A DNA stretch of 64,000 bases from an uncultured Prevotella sp. GTDB taxonomy: Bacteria > Bacteroidota > Bacteroidia > Bacteroidales > Bacteroidaceae. Position 1 is the first letter of the stretch. Every line of letters starts with the position of its first letter. The position numbers were made by a program, and so were the translations under genes. Below, one piece after another: positions 52,060 to 61,067 of the stretch. Under the pieces are notes generated by a model. The model was not told where the DNA came from. It worked only from the letters and a program-made list of their open reading frames with translations, and did no database searches. The stretch is from contig CALZXH010000001.1 in assembly GCA_945830055.1 (NCBI GenBank), positions 1-64,000 of the forward strand, given 5' to 3'.

Positions 52060-52932
52060 TTATTTTTCCCTAATCTGCTCCATCCGCTCTATGGCATCCC
52101 TACACTGATCCATCAGCCATTTGGGAGTGCTGGTTGCCCCACAAATACCCACTGTATTAACATTCTTAAGCCACGAAGAGTCTATCTCTTCAGGACCTTC
52201 TATCAAGTGACTGTTGGCATTAACCCTCAGACACTCATCAAAGAGCACCCTTCCATTGCTGCTCTTTCTGCCGCATACAAAAAGCACCAGATCGTGCTGT
52301 CCTGCAAAAGCCGATACATTAGGCATCCGGTTTGCCACCTGACGGCAGATGGTATCGAAACTCTGGAATACCGCCGAGGGCGAGATATGCTGCTGGATGT
52401 AGTCGATGATACGGTGGAACTCATCAAGTGACTTGGTGGTCTGAGAATAGAGATAGATATCTCTGCTGAAATCGAGCTGTGCCACGTCCTCAAAATGCGC
52501 AAGCACGATAGCCTTGCCCTTGGTCTGTCCTACCAGGCCAAGCACCTCGGCATGTCCGGGCTTGCCGAAGATCACTATCTGTGCATCGGGATTTCTGTCA
52601 CACTGTTGCTTGATACGCCGCTGCAGTTGCAATACCACAGGACAGGTGGCATCAATGATTTCTATGTTGTTACGCTGTGCCAAACAGTAGGTTTCCGGCG
52701 GTTCGCCGTGAGCCCTCAGCAACACCTTGGCATGGTGCAGTCGTTCCATCTCCTCATGGTTGATGGTTATCAGTCCCATCCTGCGTAGCCGCTCACATTC
52801 CATGCCATTGTGAACGATGTCGCCCAGACAATAAAGAATGTTTCCCTTTGCCAGTTCCTCCTCCGCCTTGTTGATGGCAGTGGTCACACCAAAGCAGAAA
52901 CCACTGCCATTGTCTATCTCTATCTGTAACAT
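52060..52932 (-). CDS. ispH: HMBPP reductase IspH (LytB)
   Basis: A 290-residue IspH that makes IPP and DMAPP in the last step of the MEP pathway. The three Fe-S cysteines are visible: GSGFCFGV (Cys13), DATCPVV, and GICGATSTP. SSNGRVLFD is another family-type stretch. The longer ORF start (53025) lies within meaB; ATG 52932 (MLQIEIDNGSG) is correct. It is 13 nt after meaB. Confidence 0.95.
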   Translation of the reverse strand: MLQIEIDNGSGFCFGVTTAINKAEEELAKGNILYCLGDIVHNGMECERLRRMGLITINHEEMERLHHAKVLLRAHGEPPETYCLAQRNNIEIIDATCPVVLQLQRRIKQQCDRNPDAQIVIFGKPGHAEVLGLVGQTKGKAIVLAHFEDVAQLDFSRDIYLYSQTTKSLDEFHRIIDYIQQHISPSAVFQSFDTICRQVANRMPNVSAFAGQHDLVLFVCGRKSSNGRVLFDECLRVNANSHLIEGPEEIDSSWLKNVNTVGICGATSTPKWLMDQCRDAIERMEQIREK

Positions 52933-52945
52933 ACACACATTCTGA

Positions 52946-54058
52946 TTAAATGATGCTCTCCCCTCCATCTCGTTTGTAATAGGCGTTGAGCAGGTCAGCA
53001 GCCGCCATGAACGAGGTCTTCGCACCTGTCAGTACCTGTTGCTCTGCCGCTTTCAGGCGTTGCTGCATCTCACTGTTGTTGTAGAAGTGGTTGCGCAGAT
53101 GCTCATTGATGGTTTCGTACATCCAGTATTTTGCCTGCTCGTTGCGACGGTATTCAAAATAGCCGTTTTCCTTCACGAAGTCAATATACTTGTACACCAT
53201 ATCCCACACCTCACGGATGCCGATACCGTAGAATCCGCTGTAGCAGAGTACCTGCGGTGTCCACCCGCTCTCATGGGGCGGAAAGAAGTGCAAGGCATTC
53301 TTCAGACTGGTGGCCGCCAGATGACATTTGTCCACATTGTCGCCGTCACACTTGTTGATGACGATGCCGTCGCTTATCTCCATGATACCTCGCTTGATAC
53401 CCTGCAGTTCATCGCCCGTTCCTGCCACCTGTATCAGCAGGAAGAAATCCACCATGGAGTGGCAGGCTGTCTCACTCTGTCCCACACCCACTGTTTCCAC
53501 GAAAATCTTGTCAAAACCGGCAGCTTCACACAGGATAATACTTTCTCTTGTCTTGCGTGCCACACCGCCCAGCGACCCTGCCGACGGGCTGGGACGTATG
53601 AACGACTTAGGATGCTGCGACAGTTTTTCCATTCTGGTCTTGTCACCGAGGATACTTCCTTTGCTGCGCTCACTGCTGGGATCGATGGCAAGCACTGCCA
53701 ATTTGCCTCCGTACTGTTGCAACACATGGATGCCGAACTCGTCGATGGAGGTGGATTTGCCGGCACCAGGCACACCACTGATGCCCACTCTCACCGAACG
53801 GCCGCTATAAGGCAGGCACTTTTCTATCACCTCCTGTGCCATACTCTGATGATCGGGATTCACGCTTTCCACCAGTGTCACGGCACGGCTCAGTACAGTA
53901 ACATCCCCCTTGACGATGCCTTCCACCATCTCGGCAGGCGACAACTCACGGCGCTTCACACGCTGTCGTTTCAGATAGGGGTTGACTATTGACGGCTGTG
54001 CCACACCGTCGTTGACAGTAAGTCCCTTGTATGCTTCGCTATTCTCTGGATGTTCCAT
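52946..54058 (-). CDS. meaB: MeaB/ArgK-type G3E GTPase
   Basis: A 370-residue P-loop GTPase that protects and reloads the B12 enzyme methylmalonyl-CoA mutase. Seen: VGISGVPGAGKSTSIDEFG (Walker A), LAIDPSSERSKGSILGDKTRM, ETVGVGQSE (switch), VINKCDGDN (base specificity). No mutase gene is in the window. The upstream ATG at 54070 would overlap the DUF1573 gene by 11 nt; ATG 54058 starts right after its stop. Confidence 0.92.
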   Translation of the reverse strand: MEHPENSEAYKGLTVNDGVAQPSIVNPYLKRQRVKRRELSPAEMVEGIVKGDVTVLSRAVTLVESVNPDHQSMAQEVIEKCLPYSGRSVRVGISGVPGAGKSTSIDEFGIHVLQQYGGKLAVLAIDPSSERSKGSILGDKTRMEKLSQHPKSFIRPSPSAGSLGGVARKTRESIILCEAAGFDKIFVETVGVGQSETACHSMVDFFLLIQVAGTGDELQGIKRGIMEISDGIVINKCDGDNVDKCHLAATSLKNALHFFPPHESGWTPQVLCYSGFYGIGIREVWDMVYKYIDFVKENGYFEYRRNEQAKYWMYETINEHLRNHFYNNSEMQQRLKAAEQQVLTGAKTSFMAAADLLNAYYKRDGGESII

Positions 54059-54059
54059 A

Positions 54060-55154
54060 TTATTTGGCATTTACAGTTATCGTTACATGTGGTTTGTCGG
54101 GGTCATTGGTAATCATCAGTACACGAGGTTTGGTGCGCACTTTTGCCAGTTCATCACGCACTGCGGTAACCCTCAGCTTTGCAGTCCCTCCAGGTGGCAG
54201 CACGCTCTTCGACAGTTCCACCCGCAATCCAGCGGTAAAAAGTTGCAGTGAAGAGATTTTCAGGTCGGTACGTCCTGTATTGGTGATAGTGATATCCCCT
54301 TTCTTCTTCGTTTTCTTGCCAAACACGATGTCAAGCTGTTCGGCCGTGAGCTCCATGTGGGGTGCAGACTGTTTCTGCATTCCCTGGTAAGAGGACAGGT
54401 CGGGCAGCAGCACCGCTGAAGCCGTCACCTCATTGTCGGCACTCACCTTGTCACCCGGATTGTTGGCAAGATGCAGCGAGGTCTGTGTCAGTCCGTAGTC
54501 GCGCAGCTTCTCTGACAGCAGGGTCACCACCATTTTTCCTGTCTTCCCGGGTGCCAGGTTCTCAGGCTGCATCACGGCACTGAGGTAGTTGGGCAGGTGC
54601 ATCATGTTGGGCGACAACACGGTGGTACCGTTGTTCACCATGCGTATCTCCTGGGTGGGATGCTCGCCTTTGTTCACATTCTCAAACTCCAGGTCAAGCC
54701 TATCCACACACAGGTTTCCCACTGTATAGGGATAGCTCTTGGAATAATCCACATAGTCTGCCAGCACTACACCTTTCATTCTGAGGTACACAGGTTCGTC
54801 CGAGGCGTTGGTATATAAGCCCACCGTCTTATTGAAATGCCCCAACTGACGCGCATCATAGGTAAGGGTAACGGTAAAATTGTCTCCACCGTCTATGCCA
54901 TTGGTAGGATATTTCACGTCGGTACAGCCACAATCGGTATGTACCTTATGGATAAACAGTTTCCTGCCTCCCTTGTTCTTCAGTTCAAAAGTGGCAGTCA
55001 CAGGCACTTCATATCCCGTTTTTCCACAATCCACTTCTCCCTTGACAATGGTCAGCCTTTGCGCCTTGGCATCGGCAGGCAAGAAAGCCAGCAGCATCGT
55101 CAGGCAACCGGCGCTGCACTGTTTCAGTATATGGGTGATTGTCCAATTTTTCAT
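54060..55154 (-). CDS. DUF1573 secreted protein
   Basis: A 364-residue exported protein with a signal peptide (about 1-31). The family motif is the Cys-containing HTDCGCTDVKYP (near 78-84), followed by immunoglobulin-like beta strands over the rest. A second Ig-like repeat is likely (DITITNTGRTDLKISSLQL). Function unknown. It lies 55 nt downstream of the alpha-2-macroglobulin gene. Confidence 0.82.
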   Translation of the reverse strand: MKNWTITHILKQCSAGCLTMLLAFLPADAKAQRLTIVKGEVDCGKTGYEVPVTATFELKNKGGRKLFIHKVHTDCGCTDVKYPTNGIDGGDNFTVTLTYDARQLGHFNKTVGLYTNASDEPVYLRMKGVVLADYVDYSKSYPYTVGNLCVDRLDLEFENVNKGEHPTQEIRMVNNGTTVLSPNMMHLPNYLSAVMQPENLAPGKTGKMVVTLLSEKLRDYGLTQTSLHLANNPGDKVSADNEVTASAVLLPDLSSYQGMQKQSAPHMELTAEQLDIVFGKKTKKKGDITITNTGRTDLKISSLQLFTAGLRVELSKSVLPPGGTAKLRVTAVRDELAKVRTKPRVLMITNDPDKPHVTITVNAK

Positions 55155-55209
55155 GAGTTCTTCTTATATGGTTTACTACAGGTTTATCTCCGTTTCTTCT
55201 TTCTGTTCA

Positions 55210-58200
55210 CTATTTGTCGTCATGCGTTTCAGCGCCAGCCACGTTCAAGGTGAGAATGCCTTCTGTACCTCTGTATGCCGGAGCATAGGTACAGGTAGCA
55301 GTACAGGTACCCGTGTCATACTTGCCGCTACGGTCAATATAGTATTCCGTTTCTATCACACGGGTTCCCTTGCGCAGATGGTCTATGCGGTAGGTCGTCA
55401 CGCGGTCGTTCACCGATACATAGCAGCCCGCACGGTATCCGCTCAGCTGGATAACGGGTTCCAGACAGGCGGCACGACGGTCTTCGATACTCACGAAGTC
55501 AAGGTCACGCTTGCTCTGCAGAGTGATACGCACCACCACCCTGTCGCCAGCCTTAAGATTCCTGCCCGACACCACCTCACGCTTCACGGTGATGTCCCCC
55601 TCTGTCCTTTCTATCTGCGATGCAGGCAAGGTATAGGAAGCATATACCGCTCCCCACGATACGCCTTGAGAATACTTTTTCACTTGCAGTTGCTTTCCTG
55701 AGGGGGCTGCCGTCTCGGTTTTCACATACCCCAGGAAGGCAGTGGGGGCCGACAGTTCCAATGGTTTTCCGTCTAACTTCAGTTCTGCCGGTTTGCCAGG
55801 CTGTAATACCTGGGCATTACCCTGAAGGAAAGCATGGATGGCATTCACCGTATTCACCGGTGTGCTCCACTGCTGGGTACGTTTCTCTTGCAGCAGCCAG
55901 CGTTGCATCTGCTGCAAGGTAAGGGTATCGCCCGGTGTCAGGGTTGCGATTGCCTCTATGGCTGCCGTCTGAGTAGGTATGCGGTAGTCACACCAGCTGT
56001 AGGGAGCTCTCGGCGTGTCATAGTAGCGTCCCATTTCCTCTTGATATACGGTGTATTCCTTAAGACTCTTCACATACTCTCCTGCCCTTTCCGTCTCACC
56101 CGCAGCATGGAGTATCAGGGCACTCATTGCCTTATCGTAGAGGGTCTGTGACTTGATTTCCTTCTTCAGCAAAGGCAGCAGATACCGTATATCCTCCTTT
56201 ACCGATGCCGTAGCAAGTCCGGGGGCAATGGCATGGATGTACATCCACTTCAGTGCGGTGGCACCGGGCAACTGCTGTACTCTGGCATGTTTCTCGTCAT
56301 CTTTCATCCTGAGCACCATACGATGCATCTCTGCATCAAGATACGCCACACTTCTTTTCCACAGCTGGTCCAGTGAGTTGTCCATAGATTCCTTGCCCGC
56401 CATGTGCCGTAACCTGCCTAACAGCAACGCCACTTCGGCAGTAACATACTCATTCCCGTTCATGCCCTTGCACCAGGCGATAGAACCATTGCCTTGCTGC
56501 AAGGAGCGGAGATGCCCAGTCAGCGTTTCCATTGTCTGCCTCGTCCTGTTGGCATCTATGAGCCACGCCAGCCGGCGTATCTGCTCGTTCTGTTGCGGTT
56601 CTTGCTGCCACTGCATGATGGCTTTCCTTACCTGTTCACTGCCATTGGCTATATGGCTGGCCATGGCAAGCGAATACAGTGCTGTTGCTGTCTCGATGGC
56701 ATCCTCATAGGCTGTTGTCTCCTTGGCAGGCAACGCCTGTATCACCATCCACGCCGGATGATGGGTATATTCCACCGCAAGACTGCGGTGGGTGGCGTCG
56801 GCAGGGAACATCTTACGGATGTCGATGGTATGAGTAGAGGGACCGTTCTGACTGAAAGGACGGGTCACCACTACGGGTTCCGTACAGGGTAGCACAGGAA
56901 GATAGTGCTGTTCGCCATCGCTGTAGCCCTTTCCGTTCACAGTGACACGACAGATATACACGGCGGCCTCCATCCGTATGGGTTGCACAAAGGTAACCGC
57001 ACGTGAACTGCCACCGGGAACCGTATAGGAAATGCGTTGCCTCGATACTACCTTGTCTGTCTCGGGATGTATCAGTTCCATAACCGCATGACCGCTCACC
57101 TCATGCTCTCCTTGGTTAAAGACAAGTGCAGACAATGCCAGTTGGTCACCCTCTCTGACAAAACGCGGCATCTGCGGCTGCACCATCACCGGTTTGACAG
57201 CTTCCACCTCAGCTACAATCTGTCCGCAATAGGCATCCTGCGTGTGAGCCAGTCCCATGAACTTCCACGTTGTCACACTCTCTGGCAGGGTGAACTGCAG
57301 GGTTACATTGCCTTCTCCGTCAGTATGCAGAGAGGGATAGAAGAATGCTGTTTCCTGAAGGTTCTTACGTATCGGATAACCGGAAGACGCTGATTCGGCA
57401 TTGTTATCTATATCATCCTCCGCCAACAAAGCCACTGCCTCCCCTGATATGCTCTCTTCCTGCGCCACATTCCCAAGTGCGGTAGCAGAAGTCCGTGCCA
57501 TGACTTTCATCAAGGGGCTTGCCGTCTTGCCCGTAGTCTGAAATGACAAGTCCTGCAACCTCAGGAAACTTCCGTCACCTTGCAGGCACCACAGCAATTC
57601 ATATACCGACGGACTGATACGGCTCAAATCCAAATTACGGAATTTCATGGGTTTCCACGACTGGATACCTGTGCCCCATACACTGTGCGTTGACACTCCA
57701 TTGAGTACGAGATAGGGTAGCGACAGAGAGGATGATGTGATACGGGAGTTCCAGCGGTGACTGCGGAACATGTCCAGCGACCGGTCATAGAGGGTTGCCA
57801 TCAGCTGTGCTTTAGCCGGACTTCCATCGAGCATGAGTACCTGCAGCTGCCATGTTTCTTTCTGTCCGGGCGTCAGTTTGTCCCTGAAGGTACTCCATTT
57901 CATCTGCAATCCGGTGTCGGTCGCAGGACGTTTGACATAGAATTTATGTGTGTGCGCCTTGCCGTCCTTCACCCAGGCAAAGGTAACGAGCAATGCATCA
58001 CCGTAGGATTCCTTATATGTAAACTTCCTGTTTATCAGCGCATTGGATTTCTTCACCATCCCTTTCTCCAGTACCTTGTCACACGCTATTACGGCATAGT
58101 GGATAAACAGATCAGCTGCGCTGCCTCCTGCCTGGATGGTTACAGTGTCGTTTGCCGAGCGGAAAGACTCCGCTGACTGGTAGAACCACTCGTCGCAATC

Positions 58201-60663
58201 AACGGGAGGAACCTCATCATCGCGAGAGAACACCACAAACTCATGGCGCAGGGTATCTCCCTCTGCCATTGCCACCAAGGTATGCCTACCCGAAGCGAGA
58301 GTCTTGTTCCACCTGTACCACTGCATACTGCGAATGGTTTTCACAGCGGTGGAATCATCCATATAAAAAGATACAGGTACGTCTATTTCTCTGCCTGATG
58401 CGTTTTTTACGTAGAACCTGAGACTGTCAGCCTCTTCTGCCAGCATCTTCCCGGACAGGTTGCAGCTCATCTGTACCGGTTTTCGGTTCAGCAACACACT
58501 GAGTTCTCCTTCATGGGTCTCGCCAGCAAGGTCGGTCACCGCCGCTCTTGCCACAAAGCGATAGTTCTGCCTGCGGGATTCCAAGTCCTGTTCGTCCTCA
58601 GGCACCACAAGGGGCACTATCACCTCAAAACTGCCGTCGTTTCCCGTTACCACCGTGTCCTGTCTCAGCAGTTCTCCGTTGCCAGCATATCCACCAGGAA
58701 AATAGCCCGAGGAATAGCGATATGGGAAAGCATGCTCACGCCTCACGCCGATGCACACCTTGGCACCCTGCACGGGCAGTCCCGTATAGGTGGTGGCTTT
58801 GCCGCGCACCACCAAAGTGTCACCCTCATGATAAGCCGTGTTGATTTCGGGGAAGGTCACCTGAAAGGCTGGTCGCTTGTATGCCGCCACCTCAATGGTC
58901 TGCAATACCTTGTCGGTCATCAGCCTGTAGGTGCCTGTGGCAGCATCGTCTGCCAGCACAAAATCAGCAGAGGCCTTGCCATACTCATCAGTAATTACGG
59001 TGCAGGAGCCAGCCTGCTTCCCACGGGCGTCACGGAGTCGGATGGTCACCGTCTCTCCTGCGGCTGTTTTGTACTGTCTGCCTTTCGTATCCACCGCCAT
59101 CACGGCAACCCTCACCGTCTGTCCGGGACGATATACTGCCCTGTCTGTATAAAGGTAAGTACGCCTGCCCGTTTCGTTGCTTCGGTCGTTGTACTGGAAG
59201 CGGCTTGCATAGAGTGCAGACTTGGGCATGGCCTTGTCTTCTTCCGTATAGGCATAGACAGAGTCAGGAGTGGCAGCACCCATGATATACGATGCCTCTC
59301 CCTGTGCGTCACAGGCAAGTTGTACCATGGCGGCGTTGTTGCCACGGAGATAGAGGTTCAGCTTGGCATATGCCAGGGGTTCGCCCGTAGTGGCGTTCAT
59401 CACATAGTAGTTCATGCGGTTATAGGGCAGCGACTGCTGCAACACATACACGTTGGAAACATACAACAGGGTACGCCACACCTCGGTCTGCGGCACAGAA
59501 GACACTTCCATCATATACACGCCCACAGGCAGGTCGGGCAACAGGATGCTGTCCTTGGCCATCTTCCACGGGGCACCCGGTACGAATGATTTGTGTAAAG
59601 TATGTTGCGGCAACGGAGTGAGCAGCGGCTTGAGCTGTTCCATGTCCTTGGCTGTTTCCACGGCAAGAGGGGTAGTACCGTCTGCCTCAACCTGATAGAA
59701 ACGGAAAGACAGTTGTGACAAGTTGCGCAGGCGTTCCAAAGAGACCTTTTGCCTTGTATGAGGACGGAGCACGTCACCCGACAGGCACAAACTGAACAGA
59801 GGGGCGGTAAGGTCTTTTTCCGCATTGCGAAGTTCCCCCATCCGTTGCCATCCGCCCCAACGGTCCAGGGCATAATGGATGTAGTTGATCTTGTCTTCCA
59901 AGGTTACGTCGGTACACTGCTCCATATAGCGGTAGCGCTCCACTGCCACCTCTCCTGCCACATCCAGATGACCGCACACGGCAATGAGCGAGTCGAGCAT
60001 CACACGGTAATACGATTTTTTCAGTAAGCGCCCAGCCTTGGCTTTCCCCTTTTGCTTCACATAGTCCAAGGCGGCGAGACAAGCGGCACGATCGTTGCCC
60101 ACACGATTGTAGTAGTACATCAGCGTCTCGTAGTCCTCCACACTGCGCCCTACCACCGAGAGCATGTCATTATTGAAGATGTAGGCATGTTCACCGCTCT
60201 CCACCAACGGCGCATAGTCTTTATCCTTGGCAGCAAACAGCAGACGAAGGGGCTTCATGGCACATTTCCTGTAATAGGCAGACTTGGCACGGGCATTCAC
60301 AATCTTACCTGTATCCGCATTCAGGAAGAGCCTGTATAGGGTGGCGGCATAGAGACTCTGAGTCACGCTATCAGCTATCATCGGGAACTCTTGCTCCAGC
60401 CTTTCCACCACGGGGACGAGCGAATCGGGCGAAAGGCATACTTCTATATTGGCACTCATCAGCCGGGCCTTAACAAGATGGTTATAGCATTTCTCACGTA
60501 CAGCTTTCGTGGTTATTTTTTCGAGCCACTGAAGTTGCGAGCGTGACTGGTCATTTTCATCAGCTGTCTGCACCTGTTTCCACAGAGCAGCATAGTTCTG
60601 CGCTGTCACCATCAGCGACAGACACCACATCACAGCAGTCAATATCCATGCCTTTGTTCTCAT
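55210..60663 (-). CDS. Giant alpha-2-macroglobulin family protein lacking thioester motif
   Basis: A protein of about 1817 residues: signal peptide (MRTKAWILTAVMWCLSLMVTAQ), a helical front part of about 270 residues, MG-type beta domains (RRTYLYTDRAVYRPGQTVRVAVMAVDTKGRQYKTAAG is the classical MG2 signature), the bait-region zone, an A2M core (WKFMGLAHTQDAYCGQI...VKPVMVQPQMPRFVREGDQLALSALVFN) and an alpha-alpha toroid. The thioester Cys-x-Glu-Gln is not present: the expected segment reads LPAKETTAYEDAIETATALY. It probably works without covalent trapping, perhaps as a periplasmic or surface protease trap. The ATG at 60663 replaces the ORF start at 60693. Confidence 0.87.
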   Translation of the reverse strand: MRTKAWILTAVMWCLSLMVTAQNYAALWKQVQTADENDQSRSQLQWLEKITTKAVREKCYNHLVKARLMSANIEVCLSPDSLVPVVERLEQEFPMIADSVTQSLYAATLYRLFLNADTGKIVNARAKSAYYRKCAMKPLRLLFAAKDKDYAPLVESGEHAYIFNNDMLSVVGRSVEDYETLMYYYNRVGNDRAACLAALDYVKQKGKAKAGRLLKKSYYRVMLDSLIAVCGHLDVAGEVAVERYRYMEQCTDVTLEDKINYIHYALDRWGGWQRMGELRNAEKDLTAPLFSLCLSGDVLRPHTRQKVSLERLRNLSQLSFRFYQVEADGTTPLAVETAKDMEQLKPLLTPLPQHTLHKSFVPGAPWKMAKDSILLPDLPVGVYMMEVSSVPQTEVWRTLLYVSNVYVLQQSLPYNRMNYYVMNATTGEPLAYAKLNLYLRGNNAAMVQLACDAQGEASYIMGAATPDSVYAYTEEDKAMPKSALYASRFQYNDRSNETGRRTYLYTDRAVYRPGQTVRVAVMAVDTKGRQYKTAAGETVTIRLRDARGKQAGSCTVITDEYGKASADFVLADDAATGTYRLMTDKVLQTIEVAAYKRPAFQVTFPEINTAYHEGDTLVVRGKATTYTGLPVQGAKVCIGVRREHAFPYRYSSGYFPGGYAGNGELLRQDTVVTGNDGSFEVIVPLVVPEDEQDLESRRQNYRFVARAAVTDLAGETHEGELSVLLNRKPVQMSCNLSGKMLAEEADSLRFYVKNASGREIDVPVSFYMDDSTAVKTIRSMQWYRWNKTLASGRHTLVAMAEGDTLRHEFVVFSRDDEVPPVDCDEWFYQSAESFRSANDTVTIQAGGSAADLFIHYAVIACDKVLEKGMVKKSNALINRKFTYKESYGDALLVTFAWVKDGKAHTHKFYVKRPATDTGLQMKWSTFRDKLTPGQKETWQLQVLMLDGSPAKAQLMATLYDRSLDMFRSHRWNSRITSSSLSLPYLVLNGVSTHSVWGTGIQSWKPMKFRNLDLSRISPSVYELLWCLQGDGSFLRLQDLSFQTTGKTASPLMKVMARTSATALGNVAQEESISGEAVALLAEDDIDNNAESASSGYPIRKNLQETAFFYPSLHTDGEGNVTLQFTLPESVTTWKFMGLAHTQDAYCGQIVAEVEAVKPVMVQPQMPRFVREGDQLALSALVFNQGEHEVSGHAVMELIHPETDKVVSRQRISYTVPGGSSRAVTFVQPIRMEAAVYICRVTVNGKGYSDGEQHYLPVLPCTEPVVVTRPFSQNGPSTHTIDIRKMFPADATHRSLAVEYTHHPAWMVIQALPAKETTAYEDAIETATALYSLAMASHIANGSEQVRKAIMQWQQEPQQNEQIRRLAWLIDANRTRQTMETLTGHLRSLQQGNGSIAWCKGMNGNEYVTAEVALLLGRLRHMAGKESMDNSLDQLWKRSVAYLDAEMHRMVLRMKDDEKHARVQQLPGATALKWMYIHAIAPGLATASVKEDIRYLLPLLKKEIKSQTLYDKAMSALILHAAGETERAGEYVKSLKEYTVYQEEMGRYYDTPRAPYSWCDYRIPTQTAAIEAIATLTPGDTLTLQQMQRWLLQEKRTQQWSTPVNTVNAIHAFLQGNAQVLQPGKPAELKLDGKPLELSAPTAFLGYVKTETAAPSGKQLQVKKYSQGVSWGAVYASYTLPASQIERTEGDITVKREVVSGRNLKAGDRVVVRITLQSKRDLDFVSIEDRRAACLEPVIQLSGYRAGCYVSVNDRVTTYRIDHLRKGTRVIETEYYIDRSGKYDTGTCTATCTYAPAYRGTEGILTLNVAGAETHDDK

Positions 60664-60704
60664 ATTACTACACCTATTACCCGACGTGAACAAGCCGGTT
60701 TATG

Positions 60705-60712
60705 CAAAGGTA
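60705..60712 (-). promoter_or_regulatory. Proximal -7 box of the alpha-2-macroglobulin gene
   Basis: The minus strand reads TACCTTTG, 42 nt before the ATG. The -33 is poor; the distal promoter at 60950-60981 is stronger. Confidence 0.45.
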
Positions 60713-60752
60713 ATATTTTTTCATTTATCCATGGCACAATAGAACAACTTTT

Positions 60753-60830
60753 AACCCAAATCGGTCATTAGACTGTTCTGCGCAAAAACACAAGATGTTA
60801 TCATCATAACGCTAATGACCGATTTGGGTT
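60753..60830. repeat. Dispersed repeat with inverted partner (copy 2)
   Basis: AACCCAAATCGGTCATTAG (60753-60771) and CTAATGACCGATTTGGGTT (60812-60830) form a perfect 19-bp inverted pair around a 40-nt loop. The left arm and the first 15 nt of the loop (ACTGTTCTGCGCAAA) match 33630-33665. Confidence 0.8.
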
Positions 60831-60949
60831 TAAGACATTATCACTTCCAACAGCAAACAATAATAAAATCAAAAAGCAAACGATTCTCACGAATGGTTTG
60901 CTTTCTTAGGAAAATGATAAATATAGATTAAAATTACTAGTTGTCAATG

Positions 60950-60981
60950 CAAAGTTAACACTCTTGTGCTTACTGTCCAAA
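60950..60981 (-). promoter_or_regulatory. Distal promoter of the alpha-2-macroglobulin gene
   Basis: On the minus strand TTTG (60981-60978), 20 nt, TAACTTTG (60957-60950), about 287 nt from the ATG. Transcripts would cross the 60753-60830 hairpin. Confidence 0.65.
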
Positions 60982-60992
60982 TATTTTGGACA
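60974..60992. promoter_or_regulatory. Operator-like palindrome on the -33 box
   Basis: TGTCCAAA, TAT, TTTGGACA: perfect 8-bp arms around a 3-nt centre. The left half contains the -33 element of the distal promoter, so a protein bound here would block it. Confidence 0.65.
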
Positions 60993-61067
60993 ATAAACGC
61001 AAAAGAAACCCTATATTTAACATTTTATACCATTTAAGGCGACATTTAAGCAATATTTCGTGCTTTA

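Larger units (their letters stand above)
60664..61067. other. Upstream region of the alpha-2-macroglobulin gene with repeat
   Basis: 404 bp with no gene. It holds a near -7 box (60705-60712, TACCTTTG on the minus strand), a paired dispersed repeat (60753-60830), an AT-rich stretch, a consensus promoter (60950-60981) with an overlapping palindrome, and then the end of the esterase gene at 61068. Confidence 0.7.

Noticed and set aside
58513-59589. 358-codon plus-strand ORF in the alpha-2-macroglobulin gene
   Set aside because: Antisense shadow of a well-supported long gene with MG2 signature.
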